From positions 1 to 64,000 of the forward strand of contig NZ_JACHHN010000007.1 of the NCBI RefSeq assembly GCF_014202765.1: a DNA stretch of 64,000 bases. Direction: 5' to 3'. The position numbers and the translations under genes were made by a program. This document shows positions 56,781 to 64,000 of this stretch, piece after piece (position 1 is the first letter of the stretch; every line of letters begins with the position of its first letter). This DNA comes from Silvimonas terrae. GTDB lineage: Bacteria; Pseudomonadota; Gammaproteobacteria; Burkholderiales; Chitinibacteraceae. The notes under the pieces were generated by a model. It did no database searches. It had not been told where the DNA came from and worked only from the letters and a program-made list of their open reading frames with translations.

Positions 56781-56969
56781 ATGTCCGGCAACACCACTGA
56801 AATCAACCCATGCCCGCGCTGTGGCGCCCATGCCGAAGTCCGCAAAGCGGGCGCGAACCGGGTCTGGCTGGAATGCAGCAAATATGGCCGCAATGGCAAT
56901 TGCAGCATGATCAGCACGCCGCAGCCCAACCGCAAGGAAGCCATCGCGGCCTGGAACAAGCTCAAGTAA
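56781..56969 (+). CDS. Lar-family restriction alleviation-like zinc ribbon
   Basis: The product is 62 residues. The fold signature is a small zinc ribbon: NPCPRCGAHAEVRKAG, LECSKYGRNGNCS and the C-terminal NRKEAIAAWNKLK, matching the Lar family. Lar of the Rac prophage reduces EcoKI restriction. No other phage gene is nearby, so the present role is uncertain. It lies between pgeF and the ferritin-VIT gene. Confidence 0.8.
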   Translation: MSGNTTEINPCPRCGAHAEVRKAGANRVWLECSKYGRNGNCSMISTPQPNRKEAIAAWNKLK

Positions 56970-56984
56970 TCGCGGAGGCGGGGT

Positions 56985-58100
56985 TCAGGTCAGGGCCGCG
57001 CCAAACAGGTGTCCCAGACCAAAGGTCAGCACTGCGCAGACCCCCGCCGTCAACAACTGCCGCAAGGCAGAAAATCCGGCGGAGCGCCCGTTAAAGAGCG
57101 ACGTCACCGCGCCCACCAGCAGCAGCCCCACGGCGCTCAACCCCATACTGCCAATCATGGCGCTGGTGCCGTGCAGCAGCAAAAACGGCAGCACCGGCAA
57201 TAACGCGCCCACCGAAAACAGCACAAAAGACGTACCGGCGGCAGTCCACGGATTGCCCCCCATCTCACGCGGGTCCAGCCCCAACTCTTCCCGCGCCAGG
57301 GCGTCCAGCGCTTTGGACTTATCCTTCATCAAATTACTGGCAATGCGTTCTGCATCGGCTTTGGGCAGCCCTTTGGCGCGATAGATCAGCACCAGTTCAT
57401 GCTGCTCGGCATCGGGCGTTTGCTCCAGTTCTTCCGCTTCTTTAGCCAATTGTGAATGCGCCAGCTCCCGCGCATTGGTCACGGAGAGCCACTCCCCCAA
57501 CGCCATCGACATCGCCCCAGCCAGCAGACCTGCCACGCCAGTGAGCAATACGGTATGCGCACTGGCCCCGGCACCGGCCACGCCCATGATCAGACAAAAA
57601 TTGCTGACCAACCCGTCATTGGCCCCCAGCACCGCCGCACGCAGATCATTGCCGCTGGCCACACTGGTATGCCAGGGCTCGGCGGCGGCAATGCCTGCGC
57701 CATCGACCGTATTGCCGGCAACCGCCTGCACAATCGCGGCGTGGCCGCGCTCTTCGCCGGATAACGCGGCGGCGTCAGGCTGGCCGGCATATTTATTGCG
57801 ATCGGCATATTCAGCGGCGGCGACACTAGAGATCACAAACCCCGGCCCGAACCAGGCGATCAATTGTTGCAGCAAGCGGGTCTTGAAGTCAGGCCGAAAG
57901 CGCGGTACGCCTACTCCGTTGGCATCCAGCCGTTGCAACCAGACCCGCGCGTGATTGCGCTCCGCCTCGGCCAGTTGCTGGAAGATTTCCTTGCGTGTGG
58001 CCTGTCCCTCTGCCGCAGCAAGCGCGTCATAGAGTGCGGCGCTGTTCATTTCGTCACGCCAGTTGGCCAGAAAACGCTGGATATTGGCGGGGTGTTTCAT
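56985..58100 (-). CDS. ferritin-like plus VIT/CCC1 iron-manganese transporter fusion
   Basis: The product is 371 residues from MKHPANIQ. The N-terminal ~130 residues are a rubrerythrin/ferritin-like four-helix domain with likely iron ligands in AEAERNHARVW and GEERGHAAIVQ. The C-terminal part is the VIT family transporter: AVLGANDGLVSNFCLIMGVAG, AGAMSMALGEWLSV, and three closing helices. Such fusions are thought to move Fe(II) or Mn(II) across the inner membrane. A frame to 58163 is rejected because it lacks domain features. Confidence 0.88.
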   Translation of the reverse strand: MKHPANIQRFLANWRDEMNSAALYDALAAAEGQATRKEIFQQLAEAERNHARVWLQRLDANGVGVPRFRPDFKTRLLQQLIAWFGPGFVISSVAAAEYADRNKYAGQPDAAALSGEERGHAAIVQAVAGNTVDGAGIAAAEPWHTSVASGNDLRAAVLGANDGLVSNFCLIMGVAGAGASAHTVLLTGVAGLLAGAMSMALGEWLSVTNARELAHSQLAKEAEELEQTPDAEQHELVLIYRAKGLPKADAERIASNLMKDKSKALDALAREELGLDPREMGGNPWTAAGTSFVLFSVGALLPVLPFLLLHGTSAMIGSMGLSAVGLLLVGAVTSLFNGRSAGFSALRQLLTAGVCAVLTFGLGHLFGAALT

Positions 58101-58230
58101 GCTGGCCTCCGGGAAAAGCGTATGGCCCCAGGGCAGGACCAAGCGCAGCAACAATTGCCACACGCATACTTTGGGATTATCACCTGCAACCCTTTACAAT
58201 CTGCTGCAATCACAACAAATTTTCTGAGCC

Positions 58231-58920
58231 GTGACTTCTTTTATTGATGCTTTACACCGTTTGACCGCTGCCAGCGCCCTGGCCTTGCTACTGGCTGCCT
58301 GTAGCAGCACGCCAAATGAACCGGTCGCTGCCGGCTACTACCGTGTGCAAAAGGGGGACACCCTCTACCGCATTGCGGTCAACAACGGTCAGAGCGTTAA
58401 CAATCTGGCGCGCTGGAATAACCTGAAGGACACCACGGCAATTGAAGTGGGCCAGGTACTGCGCGTCAAACCCCCAGGGACAGGGGCAGCAACCAGTAGC
58501 ACCAGCAAGCCTGCGCCGGCCAAACCCACCGCGACGCCCACCCCTGCCCCGGCTGCCGCGCCCAAAATTGCGTTGATCTGGCCCGCCAAAGGGCCGGAAT
58601 TGAAAAACGCCAGTACGCGCAACAATGGCATTGATATCGGCGGCGACAAAGGCACGCCCATCCTGGCTGCCGCTGCTGGCAAGGTGGTGTATGCCGGCGA
58701 AGGGATTCGTGGCTATGGCAAGTTGCTGGTGATCAAGCACAACCAGGATTACCTGACTGCCTACGCGCACAACGATGCGTTGCTGGTGCAGGAAGGCGAT
58801 CAAGTTAGCCAGGGGCAGAAGATTGCCACCATGGGCGATAGCGGTGCCGACCGGGTGATGCTGCATTTTGAATTGCGCTACAAGGGCAAGGCGGTTGATC
58901 CGACAGATTCATTGCCATGA
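58231..58920 (+). CDS. nlpD: NlpD-like LysM/M23 lipoprotein (amidase activator type)
   Basis: The product is 229 residues from a GTG start, with lipobox LAAC. A LysM domain (YYRVQKGDTLYRIAVNNGQS) and an Ala/Pro/Thr linker precede the LytM (M23) domain. The first zinc ligand is Asn (NNGIDIGG), as in NlpD. YAHNDALLV and LHFELRYKGKAVDP are kept, again as in NlpD. Such degenerate LytM proteins activate septal amidases rather than cut peptidoglycan. It is shorter than enteric NlpD. No rpoS follows. Confidence 0.85.
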   Translation: MTSFIDALHRLTAASALALLLAACSSTPNEPVAAGYYRVQKGDTLYRIAVNNGQSVNNLARWNNLKDTTAIEVGQVLRVKPPGTGAATSSTSKPAPAKPTATPTPAPAAAPKIALIWPAKGPELKNASTRNNGIDIGGDKGTPILAAAAGKVVYAGEGIRGYGKLLVIKHNQDYLTAYAHNDALLVQEGDQVSQGQKIATMGDSGADRVMLHFELRYKGKAVDPTDSLP

Positions 58921-58933
58921 TTGGCCATAAAGG

Positions 58934-58977
58934 GGGCAACAAAAAAGGGCGGAATATTCCGCCCTTTTTTGTTGCCC
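58934..58977. terminator. 44-bp perfect palindromic terminator
   Basis: Positions 58934-58977 form an uninterrupted palindrome with GGGCAACAAAAAAGGGCGG on the left and its complement on the right, centred on AATATT. The A6/T6 tracts inside make it work in both directions, for nlpD and the convergent purine permease. Confidence 0.85.
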
Positions 58978-59086
58978 GGTTGATGACAGACTTCGGGCCA
59001 CACCCGCCCTCTTTGCGTATCCCTGCCGCCTCGGGCGTAGCGATGCAAGCAGCCAGCGTGCAGGATGTGCGTGCGCAGTAGCACTG

Positions 59087-60418
59087 TCAGTGCCCGCCAT
59101 CCATGATGAATTTCACCAGGAACAATACAGCGACGACCAGCACCGGCAAACGGATCTCGCGCCAGCGCCCTGTGCCCGCTTTCATGACGCAATACGCAAT
59201 AAACCCGCCAGCAATCCCTTCCGTGATTGAAAAGCAGAACGGCATCATCACGGCGGTGATAAAGGCCGGCACGCTTTCAGTCATATCGTCCCAGTTAATG
59301 CGTTTGAGTTCCGCAGTCATCAGCACGCCGACAAAAATCAGCGCACCCGCCGCGGCATAAGCCGGCACCATCGCCGCCAGGGGCGAGAAGAAGATGGCCA
59401 GCACAAACAGCAAGCCTGTCACCACGGCGGTAAGGCCGGTACGCCCACCAACCGACACCCCGGCCGAGCTTTCAATGTACGTTGAAATGGCCGATGTACC
59501 CATGAATGCGCCCAGCACGGACGCCGAGCTATCGACCAGCAAGGCTTGCTTCATGCGCGGGAAGCGGCCGTGCTCGTCGGCCAGCCCTGCCTTGCCCGCG
59601 ACCCCGATCAGCGTGCCGGATGAGTCAAACAAGCTCACCAGCATGAAGGAGAAAATCACCGCCCCCATGCCAAGGCTGAAGGCATCTTTGATGGCCAGTT
59701 GACCAAATACACCGCTGATATCGGGCGGCAGCGACGCCACACCGTGAAATTTGACGTCACCAAACAGAAAGCCCAGCGTGGTGGTGACCAGAATGGCAAT
59801 CAGCACCGATGCATGAATACCGCGCGCGGCCAGAATGGCAATGATGAAAAAGCCCAGCGTGCCCAGCACGCACGGCAGGGACGTCAGGTTACCCACAGTC
59901 ACCATGGTGGCCGGGCTGGCCACGACAATCCCGACGTTGTGCAGGCCCATCAAGGCGATCATCAGGCCGATCCCTGCGCCAATCCCGGCGCGCAAGGCAA
60001 ACGGGATGCTGGCAATCAGCCAGTAGCGTATGCGCAGAATGGTCAGCAAAAAGAAACCCACCGCACCCCAGAAAATGGCACCCATACCCACTTGCCAGGA
60101 CAGATGTTGCCCACCCACCACCACAAAGGCGAAGAAAGCGTTCAGCCCCATGGCGGGCGCCAGCGCAATCGGCAAGTTGGCGACAAAGCCCATGGCAATG
60201 CTGCCAATCGCAGCGATCAGGCAGGTAACGACAAAGACCGCCTGGGTATCCATACCGGCAGCAGAGAGAATCTGCGGATTGACGAAGATGATGTACACCA
60301 TCGTCAAAAAGGTGGTGGCACCGGCAATGATCTCGGTACGCACGTCGGTGCCATGTTCGCGCAACCTGAAAAGGCGTTCGAACAGGCCGCCAGTTGCGGC
60401 GGGTGTGGTTTGCGGCAT
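59087..60418 (-). CDS. NCS2-family purine permease (guanine/hypoxanthine type)
   Basis: The product is 443 residues with about 12 membrane helices. Family features: NPQILSAAGMDTQAVFVVTC, NLPIALAPAMGLNAFFAFVV, GDVKFHGVASLPPDI, VSLFDSSGTLIGVAGKAGL and STYIESSAGVSVGGRTGL. These match the AzgA/GhxP subgroup that imports hypoxanthine, guanine or adenine with protons. GGAA precedes the start. Confidence 0.92.
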   Translation of the reverse strand: MPQTTPAATGGLFERLFRLREHGTDVRTEIIAGATTFLTMVYIIFVNPQILSAAGMDTQAVFVVTCLIAAIGSIAMGFVANLPIALAPAMGLNAFFAFVVVGGQHLSWQVGMGAIFWGAVGFFLLTILRIRYWLIASIPFALRAGIGAGIGLMIALMGLHNVGIVVASPATMVTVGNLTSLPCVLGTLGFFIIAILAARGIHASVLIAILVTTTLGFLFGDVKFHGVASLPPDISGVFGQLAIKDAFSLGMGAVIFSFMLVSLFDSSGTLIGVAGKAGLADEHGRFPRMKQALLVDSSASVLGAFMGTSAISTYIESSAGVSVGGRTGLTAVVTGLLFVLAIFFSPLAAMVPAYAAAGALIFVGVLMTAELKRINWDDMTESVPAFITAVMMPFCFSITEGIAGGFIAYCVMKAGTGRWREIRLPVLVVAVLFLVKFIMDGGH

Positions 60419-60515
60419 GGATGATTCCGGTTTCGTTTCTGTTTTGAAAAGGCGTGCGCAATATACGCGGGGTGGCCGCCCGGGTTAACCCGCTTGCCGC
60501 ACTATCGACCCCGAT

Positions 60516-61190
60516 TCAAGACAGATGGTTGCCTTCACTGGCGCCCAGTCCGTGCTCAACGGCATACACGGCGGCTTGCACACGACTGGACAACCCCAGT
60601 TTCTTGAGGATGTTCTGCACATGAATCTTGACCGTGCTTTCGGCCAGGTCCAGCCGGCGCGCGATCACCTTGTTGGCCTCGCCCAGCGCCAGGTAACCCA
60701 GGATTTCCCGCTCACGCGGGGTGAGTTTGTCTTCTTCTCGCGGGGCCGCCGGCGTCGCGCTGGCCACACGAAACTGCTGGACCAGCTTGGCGGTCATGGG
60801 CTCGGCCACCACCGCTTCGCCCGCACAGGCACGGTGGATGGCACTCACCAGGAAGTCCGCGTCGATATTCTTCAACAAATAACCGCGCGCACCGGCCCGC
60901 AGTGCCGTTGCCAGGTCATCCGCGTCTTCCGATACAGTAAGCATCAACACCGCCAGGGTCGGCGTATCTTGCAGCATCAGGCTAAGCGCTTCCACGCCAG
61001 ACAGGCCGGGCATGTTCAGGTCCAGCAACACCACATCCGGCTTGAGTGCATGCGCCAGTTTGACGGCTTCTGCGCCATCAGCGGCTTCCCCGACCACTTC
61101 AAAGTCAGGCTGACGCCCCAGCAACAGCCGGATACCGCTGCGAAACAAGGTGTGATCGTCCACCAGCAATACGCGAACCGGCTCAGGCAT
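60516..61190 (-). CDS. narL: nitrate/nitrite response regulator NarL
   Basis: The product is 224 residues. The receiver domain has the phospho-acceptor Asp57 (VVLLDLNMPG). The C-terminal LuxR-type helix-turn-helix reads LTPREREILGYLALGEANKVI and VKIHVQNILKKLGLSSRVQAA. Its start lies inside the 3' end of narX with an 8-base overlap. With NarX it controls anaerobic nitrate respiration genes. Confidence 0.92.
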   Translation of the reverse strand: MPEPVRVLLVDDHTLFRSGIRLLLGRQPDFEVVGEAADGAEAVKLAHALKPDVVLLDLNMPGLSGVEALSLMLQDTPTLAVLMLTVSEDADDLATALRAGARGYLLKNIDADFLVSAIHRACAGEAVVAEPMTAKLVQQFRVASATPAAPREEDKLTPREREILGYLALGEANKVIARRLDLAESTVKIHVQNILKKLGLSSRVQAAVYAVEHGLGASEGNHLS

Positions 61191-63162
61191 TGGCGCCCTC
61201 TCCCTCTAAAACGGTGGTTGTGGCGCGATGCATGGTCAGAACCACGCTCACCCCGTGCTCATTGATAAAGTCCAGCTGCGCGCCCAGCCGTTCGGCCCGC
61301 TCACGCATGATGTTCAAGCCCACATGCCGTTCAGCCCGGCGGGCCATTTCTGCTTCGTCAAAGCCACGGCCGTTGTCCTGGATGACCAGGCGCAGCGGCG
61401 TGTCGTTATGCAGTGTGACCTCTACCTGGGTGGCTTGTGAATGCTTGCGCACATTGGATAGCGCTTCTTGCAGGATAAACAGCAGTTGCAATTGCTGATC
61501 TGCCAACAACGGCCGGCCCTCGCCGGTAATGGTCAGGGCCGCGGCGATGCCGGTTTGCTTGCGGAACTTGTCGATCACCGTGCGCATGGAGCCCGGCAAA
61601 TCGCCCTCTTGCAAACGGGTTCTGAAATTGAGCAGCAGCTCTCGCACATCTTCATAGCTTTCGGTCACGCCGGCTCGCAACATGGGCACGATGTCTTGCG
61701 CTTCTGTGGTGGCGTTACGCTTGAGTGAGTCATCCAGCATTTGCACTTGCAGATTCAAAAAGCTCAGCCCCTGGGCAATGCTGTCGTGCAAGCCTTGCGC
61801 CATCAGGTTGCGCTCCTCCGAGACGGCCAGTTCTTTGTCGCGCGCGGCCAGCCGCAAATTATCCAGCGCGATCCCAAGGTGCTGACCCAGCGTGGTCAAC
61901 AACTGGGTTTCCCGTTCCGAGACCTCGCGTTTATCAGCAAAGTGCAAGGTAATCACGCCCAGATGATTGTCGCCTGCACTGATCGGAAACGCGCTGACCT
62001 GCAGGAAGCCTGCTTCGGCACAGACCGATTGCGGTTGCAGCGGGTGCGGGCGCATCTGGACCAGCACCACTTCGCCCTTGCGCGCCGGGGCACAATAGCA
62101 GCCTTCATGCCGGCGGCAGATTTCCGCCTCTTGCAAGGAAGCCGGCAAACCGACACTGGTCATCAACCACGCCGATTGATTGAGCGGATCAATGACCCGC
62201 ACGCTACCGGCATCCGCGCCAAACCAGGCAAGCAAGCGTTCCAGCACGCCCTGACACAGGCTTTGCGAGGTTTGCGGCCGGTTTACAAAGGCCACCACAT
62301 CGTACAGTAGAGAGAGTTCGCCATTTTGGGCGTTCAGTTCGGCGGTTTTCTCTTCCACCCGCTGCGCCAGCGAACCATAGGATTCTTCCAGGCGGTCTGC
62401 CATGTGGTTGAAACTGCGTTGCACTTCGCCAAACTCATCGCGCGACTCCACCGGCAACCGCACGGTAAAGTCTTTGCGTGTCATACGCGCAATGCCGTGC
62501 CGCAGCCGCCCCAGCGGGCGGAAGATCAGGAGGAACATCAGGTAAACCTGGGTAAATGCCCCGACAATGGCCAGCCCGACCAGAAACATCTGCGAGGAGC
62601 GCAACCACAGGGTGCGGCGTGTGTTCAGTTGCTCAATCGACAGCACCAGCAGGTTGATACGCTCCACAAACTGATCGGTATCCGCCCGGAACACCTGCCA
62701 GTCGGTCAGCGCCCCACCCGCCTCTATAGGTACAAACCAGCGGCGGGTCAGGCGATCATAATCTTGTTCAATACCGGAAAATTGCTGGCGCACGCTGGGC
62801 GAATCGGGCAGATACAACGGTCTGCGCACATCGCCATTGCGCAATAACGCCAGCGTCTGTCGAAAATCCGCGTCTTCTGCCCGCAGTTTGGTCGCAAGCT
62901 GCGGGTCTTTGGTCGCGGCGTAATGTTCCAGCGTCAGCGCCATGCGGTAAGTGCGCATACGCAGGCTGCCAGCCGCGTTAATGGCCGCGCCACCGCCTTC
63001 CAGTTGCCAGGACAGATACAGCGTGATGCCAATCGCCATCAGGCCGACGGCCAGTGCCGCCAACAACAGCGCCAGCACGCGCATGGATAACTGGCGGCGC
63101 AGCGGCAGTTGATAACGTTCTGCGACAGTTTCTGGTTTCAAGTCCGACACGGTTATTCTCAC
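61183..63162 (-). CDS. narX: nitrate/nitrite sensor histidine kinase NarX
   Basis: The product is about 659 residues. Two membrane helices flank a periplasmic domain that begins with the nitrate-binding P-box (INAAGSLRMRTYRMAL). HAMP, GAF-like (cysteine cluster CRRHEGCYC), HisKA_3 (phospho-His in QGLHDSIAQGLSF) and HATPase (NVRKHSQAT, IQDNGRGFD) domains follow. The start is a GTG at 63162; another GTG at 63150 is possible. It overlaps narL. Confidence 0.92.
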   Translation of the reverse strand: MRITVSDLKPETVAERYQLPLRRQLSMRVLALLLAALAVGLMAIGITLYLSWQLEGGGAAINAAGSLRMRTYRMALTLEHYAATKDPQLATKLRAEDADFRQTLALLRNGDVRRPLYLPDSPSVRQQFSGIEQDYDRLTRRWFVPIEAGGALTDWQVFRADTDQFVERINLLVLSIEQLNTRRTLWLRSSQMFLVGLAIVGAFTQVYLMFLLIFRPLGRLRHGIARMTRKDFTVRLPVESRDEFGEVQRSFNHMADRLEESYGSLAQRVEEKTAELNAQNGELSLLYDVVAFVNRPQTSQSLCQGVLERLLAWFGADAGSVRVIDPLNQSAWLMTSVGLPASLQEAEICRRHEGCYCAPARKGEVVLVQMRPHPLQPQSVCAEAGFLQVSAFPISAGDNHLGVITLHFADKREVSERETQLLTTLGQHLGIALDNLRLAARDKELAVSEERNLMAQGLHDSIAQGLSFLNLQVQMLDDSLKRNATTEAQDIVPMLRAGVTESYEDVRELLLNFRTRLQEGDLPGSMRTVIDKFRKQTGIAAALTITGEGRPLLADQQLQLLFILQEALSNVRKHSQATQVEVTLHNDTPLRLVIQDNGRGFDEAEMARRAERHVGLNIMRERAERLGAQLDFINEHGVSVVLTMHRATTTVLEGEGANA

Positions 63163-63180
63163 GATGCGGCCCAGCCCGCG

Positions 63181-63687
63181 TCAGGCAATTTCTGGCGCCG
63201 ACTGCAAGATGAAATCCGCAATGGCGGTGACCTCTTCCAGCCCGAAACATGCCAGCTCATGCGGCACGGGCGACAAGTCATCACTGACGAAGGCAATAAT
63301 GGACGGATCATCGACAAAACGCGGCGGCTTGCCGTTTGCGCTACGCCAGACTTCCAGTTTGGGGAAGGAGTGGCGCCGAAAACCCTCAACCAGCGTCAGT
63401 TGCGCCGGCCCCAGCCGGGCCAGTTGGGTGGCGATCTCCGGCTCGGGCTCGTCACGCAGTTCATGAAAAATGGCGTAGCGAAACGGAGAAACCACCATGA
63501 CCTCCGCCGCACCAGCCGCGCGAAAACGGGCGCTGTCCTTGCCGGACGGTTCTAGCTCGATGTCATGGTGAGAATGTTTGATGGCGTTCACACTGACGCC
63601 GCGGGCGGTGAAAGTGGCGATCAGTTTTTCCAGCAAGGTGGTCTTGCCGCTGCCGGAACTACCGACCAGACCAAAGACACGCCGCAT
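63181..63687 (-). CDS. mobB: molybdopterin-guanine dinucleotide biosynthesis protein B
   Basis: MobB is a GTP-binding adapter that helps attach GMP to molybdopterin. The protein is 168 residues from the ATG at 63687, with the P-loop [17 protein letters not shown] and [17 protein letters not shown]. An upstream in-frame TTG at 63690 is less likely. Its ATG overlaps the moaA stop by one base (TGATG). Nitrate reductase needs this cofactor, in line with the adjacent narXL. Confidence 0.92.
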   Translation of the reverse strand: MRRVFGLVGSSGSGKTTLLEKLIATFTARGVSVNAIKHSHHDIELEPSGKDSARFRAAGAAEVMVVSPFRYAIFHELRDEPEPEIATQLARLGPAQLTLVEGFRRHSFPKLEVWRSANGKPPRFVDDPSIIAFVSDDLSPVPHELACFGLEEVTAIADFILQSAPEIA

Positions 63688-64000
63688 CAACCCCCCGTTT
63701 GCGACATGAAACGCACAATCTTGCCGGGCTGCTCGCGGAACTCGTGACGCTCTGGCTTGAGTTCAATGGCTTCGCGGATGGCGGCTTCCAGCTCGGCATC
63801 CGTCGCACCACCGCGCAGCAGCGGGCGGAATTCAAACTTTTCTTCCTGGCCCAGGCACATATACAGCGTGCCATCCACGGCCAACCGCACGCGGTTACAG
63901 GTGGCGCAAAAATGCTGGGAAATCGGGGTGATAAAACCGATCTGGCCGGCGCCGTCCGGCGTTTTCCAGTAACGGGCCGGGCCGCCGCCCAGTTCGGTGA
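63687..64000 (-). CDS. moaA: GTP 3',8-cyclase MoaA, 3' end only
   Basis: Only the last ~104 codons are in the window; the gene continues beyond base 64000. The C-terminal [4Fe-4S] site [14 protein letters not shown] and the segment [17 protein letters not shown] are clear MoaA features. The second Cys cluster binds GTP in the active enzyme. It catalyses the first step of molybdopterin synthesis. Translation is coupled to mobB. Confidence 0.92.
   Translation of the reverse strand, partial: TELGGGPARYWKTPDGAGQIGFITPISQHFCATCNRVRLAVDGTLYMCLGQEEKFEFRPLLRGGATDAELEAAIREAIELKPERHEFREQPGKIVRFMSQTGG

Overview
The window is chromosomal DNA of a Gram-negative bacterium, most likely a betaproteobacterium of the Neisseriales type. 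This is inferred from several traits: a homodimeric-type pyruvate dehydrogenase E1 (aceE), a dihydrolipoamide dehydrogenase carrying its own N-terminal lipoyl domain, porins ending in Phe, an Entner-Doudoroff gene set with a HexR-type regulator, and bamD divergent from rluD. Coding density is high and strands alternate. I see no rRNA, CRISPR array, phage or insertion-sequence transposase.

Layout. Bases 1-3.9 kb hold small accessory units: a LigT-like 2H phosphoesterase, an ArsR/SRPBCC pair with a 40-bp operator-like dyad, and an SDR protein divergent from a LysR regulator. From 3.9 to 12.1 kb come housekeeping genes: guaA, dacB, a small CGNGC protein, ptsN, argB, dnaX, ebfC, recR. From 12.2 to 36 kb lies a long carbon-metabolism block. 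It contains a glucose-type ABC importer (gtsABCD), two porins, gap, eda, edd, then divergently zwf, pgl, hexR, pgi, followed by aceE, aceF and lpdA. Together these take hexose through the outer and inner membranes, through the Entner-Doudoroff route, to acetyl-CoA. Two HexR-type operators sit between edd and zwf.

From 36 to 44.4 kb are a second SDR protein, an aminotransferase, a YgjV membrane protein and a copper island. The island has copA-copZ-csoR plus a small HMA-like protein on the minus strand. Divergently it has a small Cys/His secreted protein, a DUF411 protein and a multicopper oxidase, with a CsoR-type operator between the two arms. From 44.4 to 53.1 kb are a repeat-rich spacer, ettA, several small proteins, a prolyl-hydroxylase-like oxygenase, and a row of three secreted lipoproteins (unknown, di-haem peroxidase, PF04185 phosphoesterase). 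A five-tRNA operon (Ala-Glu-Arg-Glu-Ala) follows, then bamD/rluD with overlapping start codons, pgeF, a Lar-like zinc ribbon, a ferritin-VIT fusion, an NlpD-like protein, a purine permease, narXL, mobB and the 3' end of moaA.

The most unusual structure is a family of intergenic elements. Each has an array of 7-bp NGTGAGG units just after a stop codon and the complementary CCTCACN array upstream of the next gene. They occur between aceE and aceF, between aceF and lpdA, and, greatly expanded (10 and 9 units), between the multicopper oxidase gene and ettA. The last copy also encloses a pair of 28-bp inverted repeats resembling dRS3-type elements.
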